Source: Aradus depressus
Lineage: Eukaryota; Arthropoda; Insecta; Hemiptera; Aradidae
Direction: 5' to 3'
Length of the DNA: 64,000 nt
Assembly: GCA_963662175.1 (NCBI GenBank)
Contig: OY759221.1
Span: forward strand, 35,772,045 to 35,836,044
Within the stretch, counting starts at the first letter, position 1, and each line of letters opens with the position of its first letter. Shown here one piece after another: positions 32,270 through 42,945 of this stretch. The notes beneath the pieces were generated by a model, which was given only the letters and a program-made list of their open reading frames with translations, was not told where the DNA came from and ran no database searches. Position numbers and translations under genes: made by a program.

Positions 32270-32455
32270 TACAGATCCCTCCCTCTCTCAATATAAAAAA
32301 GTTATTTTCAAAATTACACTGTACACTGAAACTAAAAACCGCTGACACGGCACATTAGGTACTTTCATATACACAGTAATGCTATGAAATGAATTTAGGG
32401 GAGGGAGAATATGGTCTGTAAAATCGTAATTCGTATAAAAAATGTCCTGGTGAAC
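32270..32455. repeat. Dispersed 'CTCCC' repeat
   Basis: ACAGATCCCTCCCTCTCTC on the left and GGGAGGGAGAATATGGTCTG on the right form inverted ends around TACTTTCATATACACAGTAA. Related to 44330-44520. Confidence 0.6.
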
Positions 32456-32465
32456 TCAAATTATA

Positions 32466-32816
32466 GGTTAGGTTAGGTTAGGTTTTATGACTCATACCCG
32501 GGCTTTAACTACGAGGTCATATCGCCTACTACCAGAGCTCTCCTTCGTCACTCTGGTGGACATGAGCCCGACTCTACTATGGGAGTCCTAAATTTTGCCT
32601 ACCCTAAATTTTTATACACCTAGGGCAGGGGTCTTTAACGAGTAACTGACATCGTACAGGCTCGGGACCATCGCTTAACGTCCCATCCGAAGGACGGCGT
32701 GCTTAAGTTTATTTTACCTCCCGGATAAAATAAACTAAGGGCCTCGGTCGGGTTTCGAACCCACGTTCTTGAGCTCAGAAGGCAAGCACGCATACCACTG
32801 AGCTACCGGCGCCCTT
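32466..32816 (-). mobile_element. SINE1 copy with target duplication
   Basis: Full-length minus copy, tail GGTTAGGTTAGGTTAGG. ACTCAAATTATA at 32454-32465 and 32817-32828 is a perfect 12-bp duplication. Confidence 0.93.
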
Positions 32817-32939
32817 ACTCAAATTATATATTTTTAATTAAATTTCCTTCCATGAAATATATAAAATCGAAAATTATGTAAAATGATAAATACTAGAATA
32901 TAAAACGTTTCGTGTAGTTCCCAACCTGGGCTTATTGTT

Positions 32940-33900
32940 TAAAAATCCCCGTCCCAGTAATAATAATAATAGTCTTTATTTCTTTTTCTTTTTACAGATG
33001 TACAATAATAATAATAATATTGACAGACAATACTCATGGTCAAACTGACCGTCTGAGGGGTTATCTTTACTATTTCTACTCGAGAATATATATATATGTA
33101 AATATAAATACAAAAAAAAAAATCCTGTTTATATATTATTAATAATTAAATTCTGAAACTAGTTCAAATCTATAATTCCAGGTGACTTTGCAATAGTTGA
33201 TTAAACTTTTGTGATTTTCTCCATTTAGATATTTAATAAACTGATTATAGCTGAATTCTGTTTTATTAAAATAGATAAGACGAAATTCTTTTAAGATTCA
33301 GCAATAAAGTGAAACACATCATGTTGCTTGTTATTGCACTTGGAGCAAAGTTTGATTTCTTTAGTGTAGGAAATAGGTACTTATTTAAATAAAGAAGTTT
33401 ACCTCGTAACTTCAGCAACCAGCTTATCGAATTCGCATCCATCTCTGAGAAAATAACTTTATTATCTGTAACCAACTGTTTATATAAAGTATGCTTGGTA
33501 CTATTTATTGATTTTAATTTGTATTCATTAATAAATTCATTTTTTACTTTATTTACAATATCATTCTCTTTTATTCTGCCATCCATAAACTTAGTTATAT
33601 CAACATTACAGTTATTACAAATAGATTGCACTTCGTTATACCAAAATACTTTTTTTTCGATGACATTCCTCGTAACAATGTTTATATATCTATAAGATGG
33701 GAGATTTAAAGATAACTTTATAAAATATAAATGTAATTTCAATGTAAACAAAAAAAACAGGCATTAAATCAGATTTTAAATATAAGAAGAAATCTGGTGT
33801 GTTTCTGTGTAATTTTAAACAATTTTTTTTAAATAAATAATTTAAAGGTTTTTTCCGATATCCCCAGATTTGAGCCTCATAGCACAGGACTGAGCGTTAT
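32940..33900 (-). mobile_element. LINE 3' region, frameshifted
   Basis: The minus-strand frame 33751-33266 reads LPSYRYINIVTRNVIEKKVF, WYNEVQSICNN and SISWLLKLRGKLLYLNKYLF, the late part of a non-LTR reverse transcriptase protein. A one-base frameshift near 33370 moves the cysteine-knuckle end to another frame (LCSKCNNKQHDVFHFIAES). Traces upstream to about 33890 (SPVL, GSNLGIS) resemble the preceding GS.IWG region. The 3' UTR ends in a TAATAATAATA tail near 32960-33020. Non-functional. Clade not assigned. Confidence 0.75.
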
Positions 33901-34849
33901 TTTCAATTTGGAGGCAAATGTCCCAGTAGAAGTGTACGCTAAAGTGCATTGTTCCTGCACTTGTTCTAATAGTCTATAATGCGATAACCAGACTTGATTA
34001 AATAAAAAAAACAATCCTATCTGCAGGAAGCGATACAAATAATTGGTTGGGGCTCACAATGGAATATCTCCGATAATTCGGTTACTGGTATACGATACTG
34101 GTAGAATTGCTTGGTTCCTGGTCCAATAGCAACGTAATCTCATTGATGGGAGTCTCATTTTGTAATAACACAAACGAGCAAGTATTTGTTTAACTGTTAT
34201 TTATTATCTGTTGTGGTAACCTCTTAAGGCTTTTCATTTGGATTTCTAAAGAGATGCCATTTTGTCTTCTAAATTTTGCAAAAATAATAAATCTAATCCA
34301 AAGGTTTTCAAATTGTCACTTTATTTATGAGAACAAATATTGGGTTAATTTTCTTAATCAAAATATATTATAAAATATAGAAACTAAACATTGAAACAAA
34401 CAAAAATCAAAAGAAAAATCTTAAAAACTAAATTCTTAACACTAATTCAATCTTTTTTGTTTTATATTTTGGCCATTTTTTAAAAAGTAAGTTATATATT
34501 TCTGGGCATATATCCTGTACATATAAACAAATAAAAGTACCTTCTTTTTGGATCAATTAACTGTCAATTCATTCCTATTTAGTTCCTTATATCTTAAGCC
34601 TAAACACCTCTCTCCATGTTCACTCAGACCGTCGCCATTGAACTTCAGGACTCGGCTCTCTACACACACTAAATAAAACAGCTGACAGCCATGTTTTGTT
34701 TTTTACTGGCATTTGTTTTAAATAGAAATTTGCTTTATATAGAATTAAATATAACTATTTTTTTTTAAAATGTTTATAATTTAATATTTTCAATGTGTGT
34801 ATTATTTTTATACATCGCATTGTAATATTGTCTTTTTCCAAACTAAAAA
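33901..34849. other. No gene identified
   Basis: AT-rich, with 34300-34560 very A-rich. The left part may be older LINE sequence. Nothing else recognised. Confidence 0.3.
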
Positions 34850-35245
34850 GTTGTCGGTGAGTCACCGGCTATGTACTTCCCCAGCAAAAAATAATCAATT
34901 ACGTTTTCGCTCTTCCTCCAAAGCCAGTTGATCGTTTGGTCTAAATTTCAATATATGATTGCATTATGGCTTCTGAATATCATACTAAATTTTGTGTGGA
35001 TACATTTATTACATTGGCAGTTTTTAGGGTATTCGAAACCCATTCTCTCTGATCCTCTCTCCAATTCGGCTGAATCTGCTGGAAATAATTAGGTGTCTAT
35101 CTTATAGAACTCTGAATTCAGATATGAAATTATACTAACGTTTTTGTATTAAGCCTCCGCCCTAATCCCCCTCCTTCACTTAGGTTGATCTGGCTGAAAA
35201 TCGAAAGATGTCGTCCTTAGACGATTCTTTGAACTGGAGATGAAG
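34850..35245 (+). repeat. ACTTCCCC repeat, truncated
   Basis: AAAGTTGTCGGTGAGTCACC then TACTTCCCCAGCAAAAAATA, two modules, ending within a module near GAACTGGAGATG. Confidence 0.7.
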
Positions 35246-35670
35246 TTGGATAAGCTTAATGGGCCTCTGACTCGTCCACATAAATTCTTCCTTGCGTCTC
35301 TGCTTACATTCAACGTCTCATCACATTCACCAACAGTCCGGGAACAGATACCTCAGCATCCGGAGATCTTGTACTTTTCACACTCACCACATCACCATAT
35401 TTTCACCATTACTCACTCATATGGCATAACTATAGGACACACGCACCTTGCTCTCTCAATTGTGTCTGCCATTGTTGTTTATACCGCTCCTTTGATCTTT
35501 ACATATTTAATTTATTTTTTTATATTATTTTATTTAAATTCAATTATTCTCCTCATCTATTTTTACTTTATTTTAACTTTTTATTTATTTTTTTAAAACA
35601 ACTATTTATATTTAATTTAATTTTATTAATCCCAATCTCTAGTCCTCTGATAACGATATTAATTAATTTT
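35246..35670. other. Unassigned sequence running into AT-rich tail
   Basis: A 118-codon plus-strand frame (35240-35596) covers this. Its second half is only AT-rich sequence. 35270-35490 is mixed and might be a retroposon 3' end followed by an AT-rich UTR. Not recognised. Confidence 0.25.
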
Positions 35671-35672
35671 TT

Positions 35673-35882
35673 TTATAAAATGAAACACTTATTTTTGAAA
35701 TATTGGCTGTTCCACTAAAGATATTTATAAAAATAAAACTACCGGTTTCGGCCTTACACCATCGTCAGGCCTAGTTATGAACTAGTTCATAACTAGACCT
35801 GACGAAGGCCGAAACCGGTAGTTTTATTTTTATAAATATCTTTAGTGGAATAGACAATATTTCAAAAATAAGTTTGTTTTAT
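35673..35882. mobile_element. Fold-back element, near-perfect hairpin
   Basis: Arms of about 100 bp meet at GTTATGAACTAGTTCATAAC. The outer arms read ATATTTATAAAAATAAAACT / AGTTTTATTTTTATAAATAT. Each arm holds GCCGAAACCGGTAG next to CTGACGA. On the left arm the stem GGT-GTAAG-GCC lies between them, while the right arm has lost part of it. Confidence 0.92.
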
Positions 35883-36112
35883 TTAATTATTACAAGTTTC
35901 CACAATATGTCCGCGTTCCTCAACTTGGAAGTTGATAAAGTAATGTAGTGGCCAAATCGACAACCTACGATATTATATTATATATTCAAGACATGAAACG
36001 CTAAGTATATATATACCTCTCTCTCTCTCTATCTATTTTTAAATATAGGTATATATTTTTAGGTTTAATATTTTTAATGTCCTTTATTAATTTAATATTT
36101 ACCTACTTTAAA

Positions 36113-36169
<57 letters not shown>

Positions 36170-36200
36170 ATCTATAATATATATACATATATACTCGTAT
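36113..36200. repeat. AT microsatellite
   Basis: About 35 TA dinucleotides, slightly interrupted. Confidence 0.95.
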
Positions 36201-36409
36201 ATAAAAATAAATTTAATTCGCATGGTTTATGAAGACAAAAGAAGTTTCACTTCAACCGTGCGCTTATGTGGGTGAGGCACACCTGCTTTTTATTAAATTT
36301 TGGGTTGTTTTCTACATTTGGAAAGGAGAAGGAAAGGGGAACAAACGGAGGCGTCCTCTTCAAAGAAAATTTCTGGAGCATAATTCCCGCTAATTGGACC
36401 TTAATACTT

Positions 36410-36560
36410 ATTAGGAGCGAAGGGGGGGGGGGGGGGGGGGGATAGCGTACTGGAGTGGGCGTCCTTTAACAGGGTGGAGGACTTGTTGGGGGGGGGGGGG
36501 GGGGGACGGATGGGGGGCTGAGGGGGGAGGTGATGGGGGGGCAGGGGGGGCCTCTACCTG
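36410..36560. repeat. Long G tracts
   Basis: G runs of about 20 (36422-36441) and 18 (36488-36505) plus several of 6-7. The plus strand could form G-quadruplexes. The proline-rich frame on the minus strand is a product of the C runs. Confidence 0.85.
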
Positions 36561-36760
36561 AGCAACCTGGGGGTTGTCATGACAACGGCGCAGGCCCCCC
36601 CCCCTAGCCAGGGCCCCGCCCACCCTACCAAACCCTTTCTGTTTGATTTGTGTAATTGAGTCCCCGCGTGGATAGCGACCAAACCGCCTAGCTCTCACAT
36701 CTTCACCGGACAGTTCTTCTAAAGTACTGAGATCGAACTTCGGCCCCAACCTCTGTTCAT
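36550..36760 (-). CDS. Candidate exon next to the G tracts
   Basis: The non-proline part of a minus-strand frame reads MGPKFDLSTLEELSGEDVRA, RRFGRYPRGDSITQIKQKGF, GRVGGALARGG and HDNPQVAQ, followed by CTCAG|GTAGAG, a passable donor. This GC-rich block stands out from the AT-rich flanks and might be a genuine exon. No family recognised and the acceptor is unclear. Confidence 0.25.
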
Positions 36761-36954
36761 GGTGCTTTTTTTAAACAGGTATACCCAACACTCAAGAAAC
36801 CCATCAACACAATAAAATATCAATAATAATAATTTTTTTAAATTACTTACAATTTTAAAAAAAATATATGAATTATAATAAAATTCAAAAAAATTTTCGT
36901 TTACACTAGCACAGTCCCAGAACATATTCGTAACAATTTTCTGACCATAACATC

Positions 36955-37130
36955 CCTAAAATTTTTATTTTTTTATTTACAAAGAGCTATTTACAACTGT
37001 TCAATAAATATATACACAAATTAGATACCTACTAATTTAGAAAAAAATGACAATATAAAAATGTCAAGAGAGGAGAAATCACCCAGTGGTGACACTCCCT
37101 GGGGAGGCAGTGAGTTATACTCATTTATGG
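36955..37130 (-). mobile_element. LINE 3' UTR fragment
   Basis: The reverse complement (CCACTGGGTGATTTCTCCTC, TCTTGACATTTTTATATTG, AACAGTTGTAAATA) matches the 3' UTR of the Jockey-like copy at 57150-57620. No coding part remains. Confidence 0.75.
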
Positions 37131-37387
37131 CTAATTGACTAAAATTTTAAAAAATAAGTTAATTATACATTTAAAATTTATATTTTTAAATTCAGAAAAA
37201 AAATTGACAAAGAGAAATTTGCAACTCAGGGCGGTTATAATTTGTTAAACTCGACTGAAACCAAATATGGTTGTGTTCTCTGGAAGATCTGGTGTCAATG
37301 AACCGTTTTTCGTGGATGATCTCCACAACGAATAAAAATGTATGACTAATAATAAATTACATGAAAAAAATATTAATAAATAATAAA
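37131..37387. other. No feature identified
   Basis: AT-rich. Nothing recognised. Confidence 0.3.
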
Positions 37388-37477
37388 CAAATATGAGCCA
37401 TGGTGGCCGCACTGGTTATAGTAGCTCTTATAGAAACATGACTAATATGCATCGTATATAAATAGGAACAAAAAAAT
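37388..37477 (+). mobile_element. SINE2 copy, internally deleted
   Basis: Head GAGCCATGGTGGCCGCACTG joined directly to the 3' part GACTAATATGCATCGTATAT, then an A-rich tail. The B box is lost. Confidence 0.65.
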
Positions 37478-37834
37478 AAATTATAAATAATAATAATAAA
37501 ATAATAGTTGTAACACAATTTTTTAACAAAAGTAGTTAAAAGAAAATGTAAAAACAAAACGGACAACACAAACAGAAAAAAAAAGTAGACAATGAAAGAA
37601 TTGTTTTTGTTTGGGGGCTGGGGGTGAGGGCGGGGGGTGACAGTTGGGTGTTGTGCGGTATATGCCCCACCTGTTGGATTCACACCCCCCACTCTCCATC
37701 CCTCCCCCCATCCTCTCTCATTAATTGTTACACGGGTTTTCATACTTTTATCTGTCTAAATGTATGTTATTTCGATAATTACTTTTTAAATTAATTATTA
37801 TTTAAATATTTATACATTTGTTTTGTTTTTTTAC
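37478..37834. other. GC patch in AT-rich sequence
   Basis: 37610-37720 is G/C-rich (GGGGGCTGGGGGTGAGGGCG). The minus-strand frame through it is not convincing. Confidence 0.3.
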
Positions 37835-38160
37835 TTCCTCTAGGGAAAGTGGTGTAAAGCGGTGGAAAATTCGATGCGTAGTTTTATTTAACGACGACAC
37901 CTATTGTTTTTCAGCCAAATTGACCAAAGGGAGGGGGTATTGAGGGTATCTGAATTCGGCTGAAGGGGAGGGAGGTTCAGGGGAGGGGTCTCAATTCAAC
38001 AACCCTAGTAACTGCCGATTTACTGAATTTATCGATACAAAATTTAGTATGAGAATTCAGAAGCCCCTATGTAAATCCACTATTGGAAATTAGCGCGAGC
38101 AATCGGCTGGTTTTGGAGGGAAGCGAAACGTTAATTGATTTTTGATCGTCAGATCACAGT
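37835..38160 (-). repeat. ACTTCCCC repeat, minus orientation
   Basis: TTACTTCCTCTAGGGAAAGT, then modules with ACACCTATTGTTTTTCAGCC and CTGCCGATTTACTGAATTTA. The 3' flank ends near GATCGTCAGATCACAGTTG. Confidence 0.7.
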
Positions 38161-38248
38161 TGAGATAAAAAAAAATGCGTTGAATATGGCCCGTTGTAGC
38201 AGCAAGGAAATAAATAAAAAAGAAAGTTTGACCCATTTGTATTTCAGA

Positions 38249-38450
38249 AGAGAACCTACTGAGAATGATGCCTAGAAAAATGGGTCCGAAAACAGGTCCC
38301 AAACCTAAGGTACCAGAAAATCTGATAACCATTATTTGGTGCCAGATACCCAACGAAGATGTACCCTCTGCTAAGCCAGTGCGAGACTGCAGTTCCAGAA
38401 ATGTCAGAAATGGTTGCACCTGCAACGTTTCCCAAAGTATCAAGGAGTAG
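38249..38450 (+). CDS. Candidate 3'-terminal exon
   Basis: A pyrimidine-rich acceptor, CCCATTTGTATTTCAG, precedes a 67-codon frame reading ENLLRMMPRKMGPKTGPKPK, VPENLITIIWCQIPNEDVPS, AKPVRDCSSRN, ending TAG at 38448-38450. AATAAA follows at 38484-38489, about 35 bp downstream. The block is less AT-rich than its flanks and lies between repeats, as a small exon would. No family recognised. A retroposed fragment is an alternative. Confidence 0.35.
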
Positions 38451-38790
38451 GTTAGATCATTTCCACTTATTTAATTTTGTTGAAATAAATTTTATTTGTA
38501 TTTTTTTTGTGAGGTTTTTAAAATAAAAATGTTTTTCTGAAACATGAATAAATAGAACAATTAAGTTTTCGATTAAAAATAATCGTTCAATCAATTAAAA
38601 ATCACTCAGTAGTTATTGAGGTCGTCCGTGTAGGATTTGGAATTTACATATGAAATTTCGTGTCAATACATTTATTACGGTGAATTTCGGCTCTCCTTCT
38701 CAAATTCATGGCATTACTGGGTATAAGAAAGTCACTCCCAGAATTACGCTGAACAATGGAACAAAGCAAAATTAATCATGCCAGCGCATT
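38451..38790. repeat. Scraps of ACTTCCCC and 'CTCCC' repeats
   Basis: 38595-38690 has AGTAGTTATTGAGGTCGTCC and TTACATATGAAATTTCGTGT. 38690-38790 has CTCTCCTTCTCAAATTCATG and AATTACGCTGAACAATGG. Confidence 0.5.
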
Positions 38791-38935
38791 CAATCTCTTT
38801 AATCAAAAATCCTTTATAAAATAGCCAATGCTCCTTATTGCTCCAATAAGACCTTCGATACTGAAATCAGCATTCCCCTCGTCGCCGAAGATGCAATATA
38901 CCACCTCAATATGTGCGTACTCATACGTTCGATAA
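38791..38935 (+). pseudogene. Jockey-like LINE fragment
   Basis: ATAGCCAATGCTCCTTATTG matches the IANAPYY segment, and CCAATAAGACCTTCGATACT the SNKTL..D segment, of the copies at 8765 and 57165. Stops and frame changes abound. Confidence 0.6.
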
Positions 38936-38938
38936 TTA

Positions 38939-39190
38939 AGTGGTTGACGCGAAAAAGGTTCTAAGCGCCACTCTAGTCGAAAATGAGATTTCTGTGGAAT
39001 AAGGTTCTATAGGCCTCTAGGGACTGTGTAGGGAAGTTTTTTTTGCCGTTACAGCAGCAGTTGGTAGTATTGAGCCCACGTCAGCGTTGAGCCTCATGGA
39101 AGAAGGTTCTAACAGCCACCAGTAGTTCTCAACATGGCAGCGGAAGGAAGTGTTATTTTGGCGTTTAGAACCTTTTTCGCGTCAACCACT
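38939..39190. mobile_element. MITE with 32-bp terminal inverted repeats
   Basis: Left AGTGGTTGACGCGAAAAAGG, TTCTAAGCGCCA and right TGGCGTTTAGAACCTTTTTC, GCGTCAACCACT are inverted with one mismatch. 252 bp, non-coding. The target duplication is not clear: AATTA on the left, CAATT on the right. Confidence 0.88.
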
Positions 39191-39299
39191 CAATTGATGA
39201 AAGGGGGATTTGACCTTGAGTGACCTTGAACGCTACGTTACTGTAAAACGTGAAAATGGCTGATATGAGGAGTGATTATATCACAGGTTGTTTAATAAA

Positions 39300-39550
39300 A
39301 AAATTCTTCCTCAGCACGAATTTATCAATTAAATTTCCACTTTCTTTCCAGATTTCCAGAGAGAATCGACTGTTTGCGCTAAAATTCAATATTTGACTAC
39401 GTAGTGACTTCTGAATCCTCAAATTAAATTTTGTGTCGATAATTGCATTAAATGGACAGTTATTGGGATTTTGATTCGATTCCTCTTTCTTTGATCCCCA
39501 CTTCCCTTCGGTCGATTTTGCTGAAATTTAGTAATTGTCATAACTATGGC
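39300..39550 (+). repeat. ACTTCCCC repeat, truncated
   Basis: TTCTTCCTCAGCACGAATTTA start, one and a half modules. The short stretch before it (ATCACAGGTTGTTTAATAAA) matches the ends of the fold-back at 21808. Confidence 0.65.
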
Positions 39551-40064
39551 GTTTTTATTATTTTATTATTATGGGAATAAGTAGTTAAGTCGTAAAATGG
39601 CCAAAATGACTTAAGTGTATTGTGATGATCTCCCAAGCCATATGCGCACTGTAAAGAAGTTGAGAGCTCAGGACACTTAATACTTTCGGAATTATAAAGA
39701 TGTGGGTTTCTTGGTATCTCGTAAAATTGTGTATGTTCTTAGTTAAATCAACTTAATCTACTTCTTTGAGGAATCATTCACGAGATAACTACATTTAACC
39801 ATTTATTCCCTACGGCAGACTATTCCAAGTGAAGAGGGTGTTTTCGGTTAAATCAACTTTAGAGAGGGATCATTCACGAGCATTTCAAAAAGTATGGTAG
39901 ATAATTAGGTAAGAGTGTATAAAAGTAAGTAGTAAGTGTGTATAATTAGGTAAGTGATGGGGAATGATTAGATAACTAAGCGAAAATCCAAGAAAGGATT
40001 AACAATATTCATTTTCATTCACTCCTATAGATTTGGAAAGTATATGATTAATAATGATGCTAAT
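39551..40064. other. No feature identified
   Basis: AT-rich with loosely repeated AATTAGGTAAG phrases at 39900-39960. Nothing recognised. Confidence 0.3.
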
Positions 40065-40170
40065 ATAATTTATTTATTCCAAAAGCTAGATTTACACGAT
40101 TAATGCAAAAGTAAAAAAGTGCTGCCCTGAAAAGTTACGAATTTAGACACCAATTGATTCCCTGTGACCA
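40065..40170 (-). repeat. Dispersed repeat, inverted partner of 1454-1561
   Basis: See 1454-1561. Also immediately followed by ACTTCCCC-type modules. Confidence 0.7.
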
Positions 40171-40179
40171 CAGTATTCA

Positions 40180-40600
40180 TCTCTTCTTTACTTGGGATTT
40201 TTGATTTTAGCCTTTTCTGATCCCCCATTCCACTTTTTCTGATTCCGCTGAAAATTAACATAAATCGTCCTTACAGGGCTTTGAATTTACATATGAATTT
40301 CGTGTCATTAGATTCATTGCAACGACAGTTTTTTACGGTAAGCCTTCCTCTATCTTTGACCAATTTGGCATAAAGTCAATAGGTGTCGTTAATAGAGAGT
40401 TCTAGATACAGTTATAAGATTTCGTGTCAATACAATAATTTTTTCGGGAGTTATCATGTTCACAGAACACACAGAAATTTTTTTTTTTTTTTTTCATTTT
40501 AGGAATCACAAGATCGGAAAACTTGAAATTCTATTGAAAATTCAGCATCGAATTTCAGACCGAAATAAATTTTTCTGAACTTCGTATACTTGAGGAAGTA
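40180..40600 (+). repeat. ACTTCCCC repeat
   Basis: Two modules, then the CGGGAGTTATCATGTTCACA segment, a T-run, and the end CTTCGTATACTTGAGGAAGTA. A new start (TACTTCCCCAGCACAAATTA) follows at about 40636. Confidence 0.75.
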
Positions 40601-41681
40601 AAGAGAGAGAAAAAAAAGTTGGTGAATCACCTGCAATGTACTTCCCCAGCACAAATTAACCAACTAAATTTTGAGTTGATGCACCGACGACTTATTATAT
40701 TTTTAGTATATTCCAAAAACTTCTACCTGTATTTCCCTCTGAAACAACGTTATAGTCAGTAAATTGATTTACCGTTAGCTCTAACGACATCAGTGTTTCT
40801 AAATAACGTATGAAATAACTACAGATCAATAACGATATTTAATTCAGGTTGCAACACACGTCCATTGTAACTCCTCTTTGGGTCATTGCTCTCTGCACAA
40901 GCAAATATGTTGAACTAATAACTTTTCATATTTTCTGCTGGATTAATTTTGATTGCACCTCTACTGTGAATGAAATCAGTGATTCAAAAATACAGGATGA
41001 TGCGCAACCGATTTATAAATAAACCAAAATACATTTTTTTAGAAATATTGTTTTTTACACAAGAACTTTATTCATAAACTAGGTGTGCAATACACTCTGC
41101 TGTTTGCAAAAACTGAGCTGTCAGTCTAAATTTATTGAATCATACTGTTAATGTGGTCGGTTAACATACAAGTAGTGCATTTGAAATGGGGCATATGAAC
41201 CGGTTTGTGATCATTGGACGGAACCGTAGGTTTTTTTTTTCTTCGCCCGGATTTTTAAATTTGAAATAGAAAAATTATATTTTGCGCGAGATTGTCTCTC
41301 AATTGATTTCGGTGATTATTCCTCCGTGGTATGTTCGATTTCAGATTTTTTTAGTAGTAAACCATCGTCACCTTGTCCACTACCATCGTGACAAATTTCA
41401 ATGTGATCGGTAAAGGGGTTTAGGAGGAGTACGAGTACAACGAAATAAATGAGTCGCCTAAGAAAGAGCTTCGTAAACTCAGCTCAATTATCGGTATCGG
41501 CATTACACCAACATCAGGTGTTATAAACTAAGAGACGCTGAGCGCGAATGATACATATAGGGTAAGGAAGAGATTAGACTCTAAACTACGAAAATAAATA
41601 ACGAAAAAAATGACTTAGGAATTTCTTTGTTCTGGAATATTTTTTCTCAATAACAGTGGTATAACTAAAATTAAATATAAA
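40601..41681. other. Mostly unassigned, low repeat content
   Basis: 40601-40690 is the start of another ACTTCCCC copy. 41470-41530 is a fold-back scrap (minus strand CCTGATGTTGGTGTAATGCC). The rest, about 40.7-41.45 kb, looks single-copy without a credible open frame. Confidence 0.3.
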
Positions 41682-42044
41682 AAGTCGTTGGTGTATCAAC
41701 TATGTACTTCCCCAGCACGAATTTATTAAGTTTTCGCTCTCTCGCCAAGTCGATCGAACGTTTGGGCTAAAACTTAATATTTGACATAAACTGGCTTCTG
41801 AATCCTCATACTGAATTTTGTATCATTAATTACATCGGCAGCTATTAGTATATTTGACTCGAGCCGACCTTAAGGGAATTTACATTTGAAATTTCATGAG
41901 ACTGAATTTTCTTTTTTTGTTCTTGGAATCAGGAGGGCGGAAATCATTAATGAATTACATTAATTCGAATGAAAACCCCATCAATTTCCGATTCCAATTT
42001 CTGACCGATAATTTTCCCTATACTTCGTGTAGCTGAGGAAGTTA
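41682..42044 (+). repeat. ACTTCCCC repeat, short complete copy
   Basis: Flank GTCGTTGGTGTATCAAC, start TACTTCCCCAGCACGAATTT, and end CTTCGTGTAGCTGAGGAAGT. Fewer modules than other copies. Confidence 0.8.
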
Positions 42045-42213
42045 ATTTATTACATTCTAACTAAATAGAAAAAACAGATTGATATGTGAAAAATTGTTTC
42101 CCACAAAAAATCGCTCATGGATAAAAAGATTTGAGATAGGATCAATAGAATGGAAGTTATAGCGCCTCAAAAAATAGATATAAAATAAAATTCCGAATGA
42201 AATATTTTAAAGT

Positions 42214-42522
42214 TAAATTAGGTTTTATAACTCATGCCCGGGCTTTACCTACAAGGACATATCGTCTATGAGCCCGACTCTATTGTGGGAGTCATAAATT
42301 TTGCCTACTCTAAATTTTTAATCACCTAGGGTAGGGGTCTTTAACGAGTAACTGACATCGTACAGGCTCGGGACCATCGCTTAACGTCCCATCCGAAGGA
42401 CGGCGTGCTTAAGTTTATTTTACCTCTCAGATAAAATAAACTAAGGGCCTCGGTCGGGTTTCGAACCCGCGAACTTGAGCTCAGAAGTCAAGCACGCATA
42501 CCACTGAGCTACCGGCGCCCTC
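42214..42522 (-). mobile_element. SINE1 copy with target duplication
   Basis: Minus orientation with a short internal deletion near 42265. AATATTTTAAAGT at 42201-42213 and 42523-42535 is a perfect 13-bp duplication. Confidence 0.93.
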
Positions 42523-42594
42523 AATATTTTAAAGTAATGTTTAAATTGTATCGAGTAGCAACGAATTATAGAATATTTATGATTATTGGTAGTT

Positions 42595-42945
42595 GAAGGC
42601 GCCGGTAGCTCAGTGGTATGCATGCTTGTCTTCTGAGCTCAAGTTCGCGGGTTCGAAACCCCACCGAGGCACTTAGTTTATTTTATCTGGGAGGTAAAAT
42701 AAACTTCAGCACGCCGTCCTTCGGATGGGACGTTAAGCGATGGTCCTGAGCCTGTACGACGTCATGTAGGTACTCGTTAAAGACCCCTGCCCTAGGTGAA
42801 TAAAAATTTAGGATAGGCAAAATTTAGGACTCCCACAGTAGTGGCAGGCTCATGTCCACCAGAGTGACGAAAGAGCGCTCTGGTAGTAGGCGATATGACC
42901 TCGTAGTTAAAGCCCGGGCATGAGTCATAAAACGTAACCTAACCT
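42595..42945 (+). mobile_element. SINE1 copy with target duplication
   Basis: Plus orientation, tail GTAACCTAACCT. ATTATTGGTAGTT at 42582-42594 and 42946-42958 is a perfect 13-bp duplication. It opposes the copy 72 bp to its left, but the different duplications show two separate insertions. Confidence 0.93.

Noticed and set aside
33495..33695. 66-codon plus-strand frame
   Set aside because: It is antisense to the LINE reverse transcriptase frame and is a shadow of it.
36411..36560. Proline-rich protein from the minus-strand frame
   Set aside because: The proline run is only the translation of C tracts. Only the adjoining block is kept as a weak candidate.
37357..37743. 128-codon minus-strand frame
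   Set aside because: The first third crosses a GC patch and the rest is T/A-rich low complexity. No domain and no splice support.
42441..42623. 60-codon minus-strand frame spanning two SINEs
   Set aside because: It translates the head of one SINE1 copy and the start of an opposed one; not a gene.
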